Of a DNA stretch of 64,000 nt, positions 16,636-25,173 are shown piece after piece. The stretch spans positions 310,001-374,000 of the forward strand of contig JACKHO010000008.1 of the NCBI GenBank assembly GCA_020638955.1. Direction: 5' to 3'. The translations under genes were made by a program, and so were the position numbers. The notes below the pieces were generated by a model. It worked only from the letters and a program-made list of their open reading frames with translations. It did not search any database and was not told where the DNA came from. Numbering within the stretch: position 1 is the first letter of the stretch; every line of letters begins with the position of its first letter. The DNA comes from Planctomycetaceae bacterium (GTDB lineage Bacteria; Planctomycetota; Planctomycetia; Planctomycetales; Planctomycetaceae).

Positions 16636-17994
16636 TCAATCTGGTTCGGCAAATGTGGTGGCCATCGCACGCTCAAGTCGCTCAATAATCTCCGGCAACC
16701 ACTCTTCGTGTTCGGGCTTCATCATGGTTGATCGCAGACAGGTGACGGTGGGAGCGTCCCAGTTCGTTATGGCATTCAGCGGCTCCACCAGGTGCCGCGG
16801 CATCGTGGCCAGTGCGAGGTAGACCTGTTCCTGTTGGGCCGCTTCAAAGAATTGTCGGGCACGCCGGGACGACTCAGACGCACTCGCTGCTTCTACGGCC
16901 CAGACGACAATGTCGAGTTCCGGTTGTAGCAATGGGTGAAACAGTTCTTGGGAAGTAAGCCATGCGTGGAGTCCCAGCGCGGCCCTTCTGCCTGACTCCA
17001 GTCCTTTGGCGAATTCACCTTCCCGTTCGAGCGGGAGATGCTGCATGGTTGCCCAGAGAGCTGCCGCGGCTGCCCCTGCGCGCGAGCATTCCAGTGAAAT
17101 CTCACCCAAATGCATTTCTTCCGAGGTGTAGTACGTGTACGGAGAATCGTGGAGATAGTGTCTGGCAACCTGAGGATCACGAAACAAAATGCAGCCGCAT
17201 CCGTAGGGCTGCAACCCATGTTTGTGAGGATCGATGGCGAACGAGTCGGCTTCCGTCACGGACTCGAAATGGCGGCAGGTTGCCGCCTCCAGATTGTTAG
17301 TCAACGTGAAGTAGCCCCCGTATGCGGCGTCGACGTGGACTCGAAACGAATACTTGTGGCGGAGTGCCAGGACATCAGCCAGTGGGTCGACTGCCCCGAC
17401 CGCCGTGGTACCTAGTGTGACGACGACGGTGTCGACGTGTTCGCGCTGCAGAATGCTCTCCAATTGGTCGACATCCATTTGGCCACGCGCATTGATCGGA
17501 ATGGCATGGAAGGGAACTCCGAGAACCGCGGAAAGTCGCTGATGCGTGTAGTGGGCCTGTTGCGAAGCCAAGATCGCCCCGCCGTCACCGCATTCACGTG
17601 CGACCCACAATCCTTCAAAGTTGGCCATGGTACCCCCGCCGCACAAATGGCCCAGGTGAGTGTCCCACCCAATCATGTTTGCGATGTCGCTCACGCACTC
17701 CCGTTCCAGTCTCGAAGTGGCCCGACCACCATCAAGTGCATGATTGTTCGGGTTCAGCCACATCGCGAGTGAATACGCCAGACGCGCGACGGGATGCGGC
17801 GGCTTGAGCATTTGCCCGCAATAAAGCGGATGATGGTAGGGATCGTTGTCGGTGAGCCGTTCGGCCAGTCGCAGCAGGACATCGCTCAGCTCATTGTCAG
17901 GCTGGCTGGTGATGGCAGGAAACGCTTCAAATCCTGCATGAATTCGCTGGAAAGCGGCGTTCAGGATTTCAAGTTCGCGAGACGTGGCACTCAT
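16636..17994 (-). CDS. PLP-dependent group II decarboxylase (aromatic amino acid/glutamate decarboxylase-like)
   Basis: The 452-residue protein, started at the ATG at 17994 (MSATSRELEILNAAF), has the fold type I pattern of group II decarboxylases: 'GGGTMANFEGLWVARE' near 119-134, 'HVDAAYGG' with Asp222, and 'AIDPHKHGLQPYGCG', where Lys258 would hold PLP. These enzymes decarboxylate amino acids such as tyrosine, tryptophan, glutamate or 2,4-diaminobutyrate. The substrate cannot be read here. A longer frame from a TTG at 18126 exists behind a G-rich stretch, but its residues are not family-like. No clear Shine-Dalgarno site precedes the ATG. Confidence 0.85.
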   Translation of the reverse strand: MSATSRELEILNAAFQRIHAGFEAFPAITSQPDNELSDVLLRLAERLTDNDPYHHPLYCGQMLKPPHPVARLAYSLAMWLNPNNHALDGGRATSRLERECVSDIANMIGWDTHLGHLCGGGTMANFEGLWVARECGDGGAILASQQAHYTHQRLSAVLGVPFHAIPINARGQMDVDQLESILQREHVDTVVVTLGTTAVGAVDPLADVLALRHKYSFRVHVDAAYGGYFTLTNNLEAATCRHFESVTEADSFAIDPHKHGLQPYGCGCILFRDPQVARHYLHDSPYTYYTSEEMHLGEISLECSRAGAAAAALWATMQHLPLEREGEFAKGLESGRRAALGLHAWLTSQELFHPLLQPELDIVVWAVEAASASESSRRARQFFEAAQQEQVYLALATMPRHLVEPLNAITNWDAPTVTCLRSTMMKPEHEEWLPEIIERLERAMATTFAEPD

Positions 17995-18265
17995 GGGGGG
18001 CAGGGTAGGGCGGAGCGTTTCTTCCCGGAAGTGCGAGGTCGTCCTCGGTCGCTCTCGACCGGAACTTGAGCCAAAAACTGCCGATGGGAAGAAATCCTTT
18101 GCAATCCTTACAAACGCCCTCGGCAAACACCCCCCTTCGTCTTGACCCTTTTTTGGAAATTCCCGTAGAAATCCCCTCCCAAGACGGCTGACCGCTCAAC
18201 TCCTCTCTGGCAGCCGCTCCTCAGGTCCTCTCCTAAACTCCCTCGCAAAAATCAGGATGGATTTC

Positions 18266-19369
18266 ATGTTCGGATTTCGTTTACGACGTCTGGTTGCTGG
18301 TGCAGTAATCGCTGCCGCTGGTAGCTGGACCAGCATTGCAAGTGCCCAGTTCTTTGGTGGTAACTGTGGATGCGGTGGCCAGGCCATTGCGCCCATTTCC
18401 GCCCCAATTGTCACTGGCATGGCCATGCAGACGCCCGTTTCCTACGGCAACCCCTGCTGTACGCCATGTGCCGTGCAGGTTCAGCCAGTCGCCCGTTATC
18501 AGCCAATCACGGAAACAGCCTACAGAGATGTTCAGGTTGTCGACTACAAGCCTGTCCAGAAAACAGCCAAGGCCGCACGCGTGGTCACTGTTCAAGAAGA
18601 ACAAGATGTCACCGTCTACAAGACGGTAACCGAAGCCCGCACTGTCAATGTGCCTTCGTATGACTATCAGCAGGTGACGGAATGCCGTCCCGTCACGGTG
18701 AACCAAAGCTACTGGCGAACGGTTTATCAGCCCGTGCCTAAAATGAGTCCTTGCCAGTACGACTCACGTACCGGATTCCTGGGCGAAATGAATCGTCTCG
18801 CCTACTCCATGCGGAACTCGGTGACACCAAACCAGGTTGCCCGCCGTGAGTTTGTGCCAAACGTCAGTCAGTACTCGGTACCACAAACACGAACCGTCGC
18901 TGTTCCGACTTCACGTCAGGTAACTTACAACGTCGCCCGCGTGGTTCCTGTTCAGGAAAAGCGTCAGGTTGCTGTTCAAAAGGTGATTTGGGAAGACACC
19001 ACCTACACCGCCTACGAGCCATTCACCACGACCAAGAAAGTTGCTTACACCACAACCCGCATGGCACTCGTTCCACTCGACGGTTCATCCTCCAGTGCAA
19101 CCGCTGCTGCTCCTACGCCAGCTGGCACTCAGACTGCTGAAGGTGGTGAAAAAGGGAGTGTCAAGTCGCTGTCGACTCCCAACGAGTTGCCTCTCCGTCA
19201 CCCGACCTTCTCCACCGAACAACCAACTCGCGAAGTCGAATCTGTTGATTCAGTACCCGTCGCACAACGACAGGACTCCAGCATCATCCGTGAAGCCAAA
19301 TGGCGTCCCCATCAGCCACGTGACAATGAATCGTTGTCGGTACCACCAGTGAGTGTTGCCGCCAACTAA
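18266..19369 (+). CDS. Secreted YTV-type Tyr/Thr/Val-rich surface protein
   Basis: AGGA lies 8 bases before the ATG at 18266; an ATG three codons earlier is possible. A signal peptide (MFGFRLRRLVAGAVIAAAGS...ASA) is followed by a cysteine- and glycine-rich stretch (FGGNCGCGG, NPCCTPC). Repeated units such as 'VTVYKTVTEARTVNVPSYDYQ', 'VTECRPVTVNQSYWRTVYQP', 'YNVARVVPVQEKRQVAVQK' and 'TTYTAYEPFTTTKKVAYTTT' follow. This matches the YTV repeat proteins I know from planctomycete cell envelopes. A proline/serine-rich tail ends the 367-residue protein. The free cysteines suggest disulphide cross-linking. Highly expressed structural role is likely, and a strong terminator follows. Confidence 0.75.
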   Translation: MFGFRLRRLVAGAVIAAAGSWTSIASAQFFGGNCGCGGQAIAPISAPIVTGMAMQTPVSYGNPCCTPCAVQVQPVARYQPITETAYRDVQVVDYKPVQKTAKAARVVTVQEEQDVTVYKTVTEARTVNVPSYDYQQVTECRPVTVNQSYWRTVYQPVPKMSPCQYDSRTGFLGEMNRLAYSMRNSVTPNQVARREFVPNVSQYSVPQTRTVAVPTSRQVTYNVARVVPVQEKRQVAVQKVIWEDTTYTAYEPFTTTKKVAYTTTRMALVPLDGSSSSATAAAPTPAGTQTAEGGEKGSVKSLSTPNELPLRHPTFSTEQPTREVESVDSVPVAQRQDSSIIREAKWRPHQPRDNESLSVPPVSVAAN

Positions 19370-19402
19370 GCCTGAGCGTAAGACCTGAATTTTGTGAGAA
19401 CG

Positions 19403-19437
19403 CCCGCTGTAGTCTGATGCTACAGCGGGTTGTTTTA
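19403..19437 (+). terminator. Rho-independent terminator of the YTV gene
   Basis: CCCGCTGTAG and CTACAGCGGG form a perfect 10-base stem with a TCTGATG loop, followed by TTGTTTT, about 35 bases after the stop codon of the YTV protein. Confidence 0.85.
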
Positions 19438-19612
19438 TTGGTACTTCGAGGGATTCTGCCAGACGCAGGTCCGTTTTCTGTCGGGATTGAGTTAAATCCG
19501 CACGCTGGTGTCATTTTCTACCTCCACTACAATTGCCTGAGATTCATCCCCCTGATTCGGCTCGTCGCAAGGAATTGGCGAGCATACGGCCCCGTTGGTA
19601 AGTACGTAACTC

Positions 19613-20857
19613 ATGCATGACGTTGTCATTACAGGAATGGGAGTGGTCTCGTCCCTGGCGATGGGGGCCGAGGAATTTGGCCGGGCCATTCTGGCTGGAA
19701 AGAGTGGCTTACGGCCGCTGACCCGAATTTGCACCGAAGACCTCCCCTGTAAAATTGGCGGTGAAATCCCGGACGACTGGATTGGAAACGAGCAATACGG
19801 TCCCAATGTTGCCCGACAAATGGACCGCGCCAGTCGTTATGCCGTGCATGCCTCGCGCGAAGCGTTGCTAACTGCCGGCTTGCCCATCGAGAACTTGGGA
19901 AGGCGGATTGGAATTGTCATTGGGGCAGGACTGAGTGGACTCGACACGCTTCAGACGCAGACGGAACGACTGCTGACCAAGGGGGCGGGAATGGTGAGCC
20001 CCTTTACTATTCCCACACTCATGCCCAATGCCGCTCCGGCCAACGTGAGTTTGGCGTTTGGTGTAACGGGACCGTGTTATACGGTGAGCAGTGCCTGTGC
20101 TTCATCGGGGCATGCTCTCATCGATGCAGTCGAACTCATTCGTCGCGGTGCGTGCGACATCGTGATTACCGGAGGAACCGAATCCTCACTGACACGTCTC
20201 GGCATGGCTGCGTTTGCGAAAATGCGGGCACTGTCGAGCAACTCGAACGACAATCCTGCACAAGCCGTGCGTCCATTCGATTTAAATCGTGAGGGATTGG
20301 TGATGTCGGAAGGGGCCGGCATTGTGGTTCTGGAGAGTGCGGAACATGCACAATCGCGGAATGCCTCAGTTCGGGCCCGTGTGCTGGGATACGGCATGAC
20401 GACTGATGCTTCAAACATTGTCCGCCCTGACGCAACCGGCGTCGAACCGGCCCGCGCCATGCAGGAGGCCCTGGCCTCTGCCGGATTGAACGTGGATGAC
20501 GTTGCCGGTCGGATGTACGTGAATGCCCATGGAACCGGGACCTCTCTGAACGACGCCACGGAGACCCGAGCACTGAAACTTGCCTTCGGTGAACATGCTG
20601 CAAATCTGCAGGTCAGTTCGACCAAGAGTATGACCGGCCACCTCATTGGCGCTGCATGCGGTCTGGAAACGGTTGCCTGCCTCATTGCACTGCAACAACA
20701 GACATTGCCGCCGACAATTAACTACGAAACGCCCGACCCAGAGTGTGACCTCGATTACATCCCTAACGTGGCCCGGGCCGCCTCTGTGGAGTTTGCTCTC
20801 AACAACAGTTTTGGCTTTGGTGGCCACAACGTGTCGCTGCTGCTGGGACGTGCGTAG
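19613..20857 (+). CDS. fabF: Beta-ketoacyl-ACP synthase II (KAS II)
   Basis: This 414-residue condensing enzyme extends acyl-ACP with malonyl-ACP in fatty-acid synthesis. The nucleophile is Cys162 in SSACASSGH, and the catalytic histidines are His306 (NAHGTGT) and His343 (GHLIGAA), with Lys338 in STKSMTGH. The start 'VVITGMGVVSSLAMG' and end 'NNSFGFGGHNVSLL' are typical. Length is normal. Only the FabF is here; no acyl carrier protein or other fab gene flanks it, so it may serve a side pathway instead of the housekeeping one. tsaD follows 45 bases later on the same strand. Confidence 0.9.
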   Translation: MHDVVITGMGVVSSLAMGAEEFGRAILAGKSGLRPLTRICTEDLPCKIGGEIPDDWIGNEQYGPNVARQMDRASRYAVHASREALLTAGLPIENLGRRIGIVIGAGLSGLDTLQTQTERLLTKGAGMVSPFTIPTLMPNAAPANVSLAFGVTGPCYTVSSACASSGHALIDAVELIRRGACDIVITGGTESSLTRLGMAAFAKMRALSSNSNDNPAQAVRPFDLNREGLVMSEGAGIVVLESAEHAQSRNASVRARVLGYGMTTDASNIVRPDATGVEPARAMQEALASAGLNVDDVAGRMYVNAHGTGTSLNDATETRALKLAFGEHAANLQVSSTKSMTGHLIGAACGLETVACLIALQQQTLPPTINYETPDPECDLDYIPNVARAASVEFALNNSFGFGGHNVSLLLGRA

Positions 20858-20902
20858 TCTCGCCGTCGGCGAACGGTGGCGAGACATCTGGAACTCAAAG
20901 TC

Positions 20903-21934
20903 ATGACAAGTCCCCAACGCATTCTGGTCATCGAATCATCGTGCGATGAAACGGCCGCCGCTGTCATTGACGAGAACCTTGAAGTGCTCAGCAGCGTGGT
21001 GGCGTCGCAGGATGAGTTGCACCAGCAGTTCAGCGGAGTCGTGCCGGAAATCGCGTCGCGGGCTCACGTGCGTCATTTACTGCCCGTCCTCTCCGAGGCG
21101 TTGCAACGATCGCAAACGAAACTAGAAGACCTGTCGGCGGTTGCCGCCATGACTCAACCGGGACTGGTTGGATCACTTTTAGTCGGACTGACAGCGGCCA
21201 AGACTCTCGCGATGGTGGCGGACATCCCGCTCATCGCCGTGAATCATATCGAGGCTCACTTGTACGCCTGCCGAATGGAAGCTGGCCGCGACATTTTTCC
21301 CGCCATTGGACTGGTAGTGAGTGGCGGGCATACGAATTTGTACGACTGCCAGAGTGCACTTTCGTACGAACTTCTCGGTTCGACCATTGATGACGCCGCC
21401 GGCGAAGCCTTCGACAAAGTGGCGGCCCTGCTGGGGTTGGGATATCCCGGCGGCCCGTACATTCAGAAGGTCGCTGAAACGGGTGACTGCAAGGCCTTTC
21501 GTTTTCCCCGGTCATTTATGCATGATGACCGTCTCGCATTCAGCTTCAGCGGTTTGAAAACAGCCGTGCGATATACCGTGCTCGGCCAACCTGGCTCACA
21601 AGACCCGCCTCCGGAAATGACGCCGCAGCGCACTGCTGATGTTGCGGCCAGCTTTGAAGAAGCCGTGGCAGACGTGCTGATTGCCAAATGTCAGTTGGCC
21701 CTCCGCAAGCAGAACCGGAGTGCACTCTGCATTGGTGGCGGCGTGGCGGCGAATCAACGCTTTCGTACCAAGCTCGACGAATTGCGCCGCACTGGAGTCG
21801 ATGTGCACATCGCACCAATGTCACTCTGCACCGACAACGCCGCCATGGGAGCCATCGCCTGGGAGCACTACCGGGAAGGTCGGTTCGCCGATTTGGATGT
21901 CGATGTTGTCCCCGGACTCGTCCGTGCGAAGTAA
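20903..21934 (+). CDS. tsaD: tRNA N6-adenosine threonylcarbamoyltransferase
   Basis: TsaD transfers the threonylcarbamoyl group to A37 of tRNAs reading ANN codons, working in the cytoplasm with TsaB and TsaE. I place the start at 20903 (MTSPQRILVIESSCDETAAAV), since the family begins directly with ILVIESSCDET; the GTG at 20876 is less likely. The iron/metal histidines are His115 and His119 in NHIEAHLYA. 'GLVVSGGHTNL' and 'CIGGGVAANQRFR' are the ATP-site loops of the ASKHA fold. Length of 343 residues is normal. Partners TsaB and TsaE are not in the window. Confidence 0.95.
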   Translation: MTSPQRILVIESSCDETAAAVIDENLEVLSSVVASQDELHQQFSGVVPEIASRAHVRHLLPVLSEALQRSQTKLEDLSAVAAMTQPGLVGSLLVGLTAAKTLAMVADIPLIAVNHIEAHLYACRMEAGRDIFPAIGLVVSGGHTNLYDCQSALSYELLGSTIDDAAGEAFDKVAALLGLGYPGGPYIQKVAETGDCKAFRFPRSFMHDDRLAFSFSGLKTAVRYTVLGQPGSQDPPPEMTPQRTADVAASFEEAVADVLIAKCQLALRKQNRSALCIGGGVAANQRFRTKLDELRRTGVDVHIAPMSLCTDNAAMGAIAWEHYREGRFADLDVDVVPGLVRAK

Positions 21935-22016
21935 TGAGTCATTCGCAGGTTCCTTCAATCTAAGGCGGACTTCGCCCACCTGGCGTCGCGTTTGGACTTT
22001 GTTCCAGAATCAGAAA

Positions 22017-23486
22017 TCAGTCTTCGCTGATGAGAATGGCCCAGTTGCGGGTTGAGGGGAACGTTTCGAGCGCAATTTTTGTCGCTGTCAGCATGGGGAC
22101 TGCCAGCACAAGTCCGGTGACTCCCCAGAAGCTCCCCCAGTACGCCAGCGAAACCAGTAGCAGCACTGCGTTAATACTCAACTTCCGTCCTGCGAATCGG
22201 ATTTCCACGTAGTCAATCCAGAAGAAGCGATTGCCACACAGCAGCAGCGTCAGAATACCCGCCGCGATGGGACTTTCGAACTGCAGAAAGGCGATGACGG
22301 TCGGTGGCACCAGTGCTCCGAGGCTGCCGACGTAGGTCACATAGTTGAAGAGGAAGGTAATGAGTGCCCAGAGCGGCCAGTTTTCCAGTCGGAATACCGC
22401 CATCATCATGGCCGCGGTCACGGCCATACCGAGACTGACGAGCGTTTTGACTCGCATGTAGTCGGTAATGCTCTGATTGATGTCTTCACCCATTTCGACA
22501 ACCTTCTCTCCGGTTTCCGGGAGAGCGCGGCGAATGCGGTTCGGGAGTCGGTGTGCATCGAGGATGATGAACACCAGATAAAAGAGCACCATGAGGCCCC
22601 CTTCGAGCCACTCCACCGCCGTGCCCACGAGGACACGACCAATGGCCTCGGACGTCACGTTGAACAGTTCCAGAAGTGTTTTTCCTTCCAGTTGTTCACC
22701 GGCGGGAGCTTCTTCTCGGGGGGGTAACGCCTGGCGGAATATTTGCCCGTTCTCATCTACCTCGGGCTCAGTTGGGGGGACTACTGGATCTTCGTCGATT
22801 TCGGCTGAGACGGGGACGGGGACGGGGACGTCACTGTTTGTGAGTTCGGGCTCTAGCGGCGTTTCGTCACTGACTACGCCGTCGCCATCAACTGTTGTCG
22901 GTTCCGCGCCGACGTCTGACGTTTCCGGCATGGGACTTGTTGGTTCCACTGTGCCCGGATCATCAACAGGTATCGCCGGTGTTGCGACAGGAACAACGGT
23001 CTCCAGTTCTTCCACTGCGGGTGCCGTACCAGTGGGCGGAGATGCTGGCGGTGTAAGTGGCTGCGGTGGTTTGTACGGTTGTGGTTCGATTGGCGGTTTG
23101 GGGCGTGAGCGGCGGTACTCGTCGACATCGATCCCGGGGACATTCGAGAGGAGCTCGATGGCTCGATCTTCATATTGTGGAATGCGTCGCTGCAAATCGT
23201 AGAGGTTCTGATACGCCACACGTACCAGCAGCATGCCAGCCACGAGGACGACGAACAGCAGAATCAGGTACGAAAGCCAGCTCGACAGGCCGCGATCGGT
23301 TAACCACTGAGCGGCAGGCTGAATGATGAAGAAAATGAAGGTCGCCACAAGCACCGGCTTGATGACCGGCCCCAGAAACGTGATGGTGCCAATGACCGCC
23401 AAAATCGCCAGGATCACCAGTGGCGGCAAGTACGGCTGTCGGGCAATGACGCGTTGGGAAGAGGGATTTGGTGTCACTCCAGACAT
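22017..23486 (-). CDS. AI-2E family (PerM/TqsA-like) permease with a long acidic insert
   Basis: This 489-residue membrane protein has the two-part plan of the AI-2E exporter-like family: hydrophobic helices at about 21-60 and 68-92, and four or more helices after residue 285 with 'DYMRVKTLVSLGMAV' and 'LFNYVTYVGSLGALVPP', the family's signature region, and a final 'YWGSFWGVTGLVLAVPM'. Residues about 128-265 form an unusual proline-, glutamate- and valine-rich stretch inserted in the soluble domain between the two parts; relatives usually have only a folded linker there. Transported solute unknown. It converges with tsaD. Confidence 0.85.
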   Translation of the reverse strand: MSGVTPNPSSQRVIARQPYLPPLVILAILAVIGTITFLGPVIKPVLVATFIFFIIQPAAQWLTDRGLSSWLSYLILLFVVLVAGMLLVRVAYQNLYDLQRRIPQYEDRAIELLSNVPGIDVDEYRRSRPKPPIEPQPYKPPQPLTPPASPPTGTAPAVEELETVVPVATPAIPVDDPGTVEPTSPMPETSDVGAEPTTVDGDGVVSDETPLEPELTNSDVPVPVPVSAEIDEDPVVPPTEPEVDENGQIFRQALPPREEAPAGEQLEGKTLLELFNVTSEAIGRVLVGTAVEWLEGGLMVLFYLVFIILDAHRLPNRIRRALPETGEKVVEMGEDINQSITDYMRVKTLVSLGMAVTAAMMMAVFRLENWPLWALITFLFNYVTYVGSLGALVPPTVIAFLQFESPIAAGILTLLLCGNRFFWIDYVEIRFAGRKLSINAVLLLVSLAYWGSFWGVTGLVLAVPMLTATKIALETFPSTRNWAILISED

Positions 23487-23647
23487 CTGAATGAAAACCC
23501 TCGGACGGAATAACGGAATGCAATGTATTTACGACAGACGTCAGCGTAATGCATCGTGGGACAGATCGAAAGATCATGCCCCCTATGAGCGTCGCAGAAT
23601 GTTACCAAATCCAGCGTTTCTGTGGGTCAGAAAACCTGCTAAGCCGT

Positions 23648-25120
23648 TTACAGCGATTCCGCCAGCGCGACGAGTGTTCGCAACATGGCTCCTGTACCTC
23701 CCCCTTCGCGGTGTGGTTTGGTCGATTCGGCAAAAGCGGGACCAGCAATATCGAGGTGAATCCAGGGGGTGTCAGCCACAAACTCTTCGAGGAACTTCGC
23801 TGCTGTAATAGCTCCTCCCCAGCGCGTGCCGACGTTCTTGATGTCGGCGACGTCCGATTTGAGTTGATCGCGGAAAGATTCGAACATCGGAAGCTGCCAG
23901 ATGTCTTCGCCAGCGGCACGAGCGGCGGTGGAAAACTGATCGCAAAACGGTTGATTATTGGTGAAAACGCCCGTCACCTCTTCACCGAGGGCAACCACAC
24001 ACGACCCCGTCAGTGTTGCCAAGTCGATAATCTGGCTGACTCCTTCATCGACCACGTAGGAAAGCACGTCGGCTAGCACGAGACGGCCCTCGGCGTCGGT
24101 GTTGTGGATTTCAATAGTGGTTCCGCTGCGGGCCGTGAGGACCTCACCGAGTTTGTAGGAGGAGCCGCTCACCATGTTTTCCACGAGTCCCATGGCGGCA
24201 ATGATATTCACCTTCAGTTTCAATCGGGCAATGGCGTTGACGGCTCCCAGCACAGTGGCGGCGCCCGCCATGTCCGCCTTCATCGATTTCATGCTGTCTG
24301 ACGGTTTGAGCGAGAGTCCCCCACTGTCGAAGGTTACCCCTTTGCCGACGAGGGCGAGCCACGGAGCCGACTCGCCTGCGCCTTCGTATCGGAGCACAAC
24401 CAGACGCGGTTCTTCTGTGCTGCCACGCGAAACAGCCAGCAAAGCGCCCATGCGTTCCTGTGCAAGCTGATGCCGATCCATGACTTCGCCATGAACTTGG
24501 AGCTTGGCGGCGAGTTCGGAGGCGCGGTCGGCAAAGTACTTGGGCGTTACTTCGCCGGGGTGACGGTTGACCAGCTCGCGAGTCAGGTTTATCGACTCGC
24601 CGAGAATGCGTCCCCGTTCAATGGCCTGCTGGGTGGCTTCATCACTTCCAGCAGTGGCGAGGCTGAGTTCGTCAAAGGAGAAGCGGTCGGCCTTTTTCTT
24701 ATACACCGATTGTCCCGAACTGGCGACGACGGCGGCCGTCGCAACGATTTCCGCGACTTGGGCTGCGGATACATTGGCCACGTCCGGAACCGTAAAGGCG
24801 ACCGACCGATTCTTCTTCGACGAGAGACGTCGGAACACGGTCATGCAAATGCGCTCGAGTTTGGCGCGAGTCAGTGCGTCTGCCTTTCCCAGTCCTACCA
24901 GGAGGACACGCGGCGTTTTCATTCCTGCAACCTGGCGCAGTTCGACAATTTCCCCCTGCTCACCGGTGACATCACCGAGTTCCCGCAGCCTTTGAATGAC
25001 GTTGCACGCTGCCGCGTCGAATGCCTGTTCCAGTGGCGACGGTTCCGACTCAAAGACCGGCAACACGAGCCAGTCGGCGGAGATTTCAGAAATCGTCTGA
25101 TCAGAAGCGGTGATTTGCAT
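23648..25120 (-). CDS. pepA: Leucyl aminopeptidase (M17 family)
   Basis: This 490-residue cytosolic aminopeptidase removes N-terminal residues from peptides using two metal ions. The C-terminal catalytic domain shows 'VGKGVTFDSGGLSLKPSDSMKSMKADMAGAA', with Lys and Asp ligands, and 'IEIHNTDAEGRLVLADVLSYV', the NTDAEGRL signature. The N-terminal third is the variable domain of the family. Length and motif order are normal. No operon partner is evident; the NCS2 permease gene lies 53 bases upstream and both face the same way. Confidence 0.95.
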   Translation of the reverse strand: MQITASDQTISEISADWLVLPVFESEPSPLEQAFDAAACNVIQRLRELGDVTGEQGEIVELRQVAGMKTPRVLLVGLGKADALTRAKLERICMTVFRRLSSKKNRSVAFTVPDVANVSAAQVAEIVATAAVVASSGQSVYKKKADRFSFDELSLATAGSDEATQQAIERGRILGESINLTRELVNRHPGEVTPKYFADRASELAAKLQVHGEVMDRHQLAQERMGALLAVSRGSTEEPRLVVLRYEGAGESAPWLALVGKGVTFDSGGLSLKPSDSMKSMKADMAGAATVLGAVNAIARLKLKVNIIAAMGLVENMVSGSSYKLGEVLTARSGTTIEIHNTDAEGRLVLADVLSYVVDEGVSQIIDLATLTGSCVVALGEEVTGVFTNNQPFCDQFSTAARAAGEDIWQLPMFESFRDQLKSDVADIKNVGTRWGGAITAAKFLEEFVADTPWIHLDIAGPAFAESTKPHREGGGTGAMLRTLVALAESL

Positions 25121-25173
25121 GTGAATGATTCTGAGAGTTCGAAAGTAATTCGGGCGTGTTTCTGTGGTGGACG

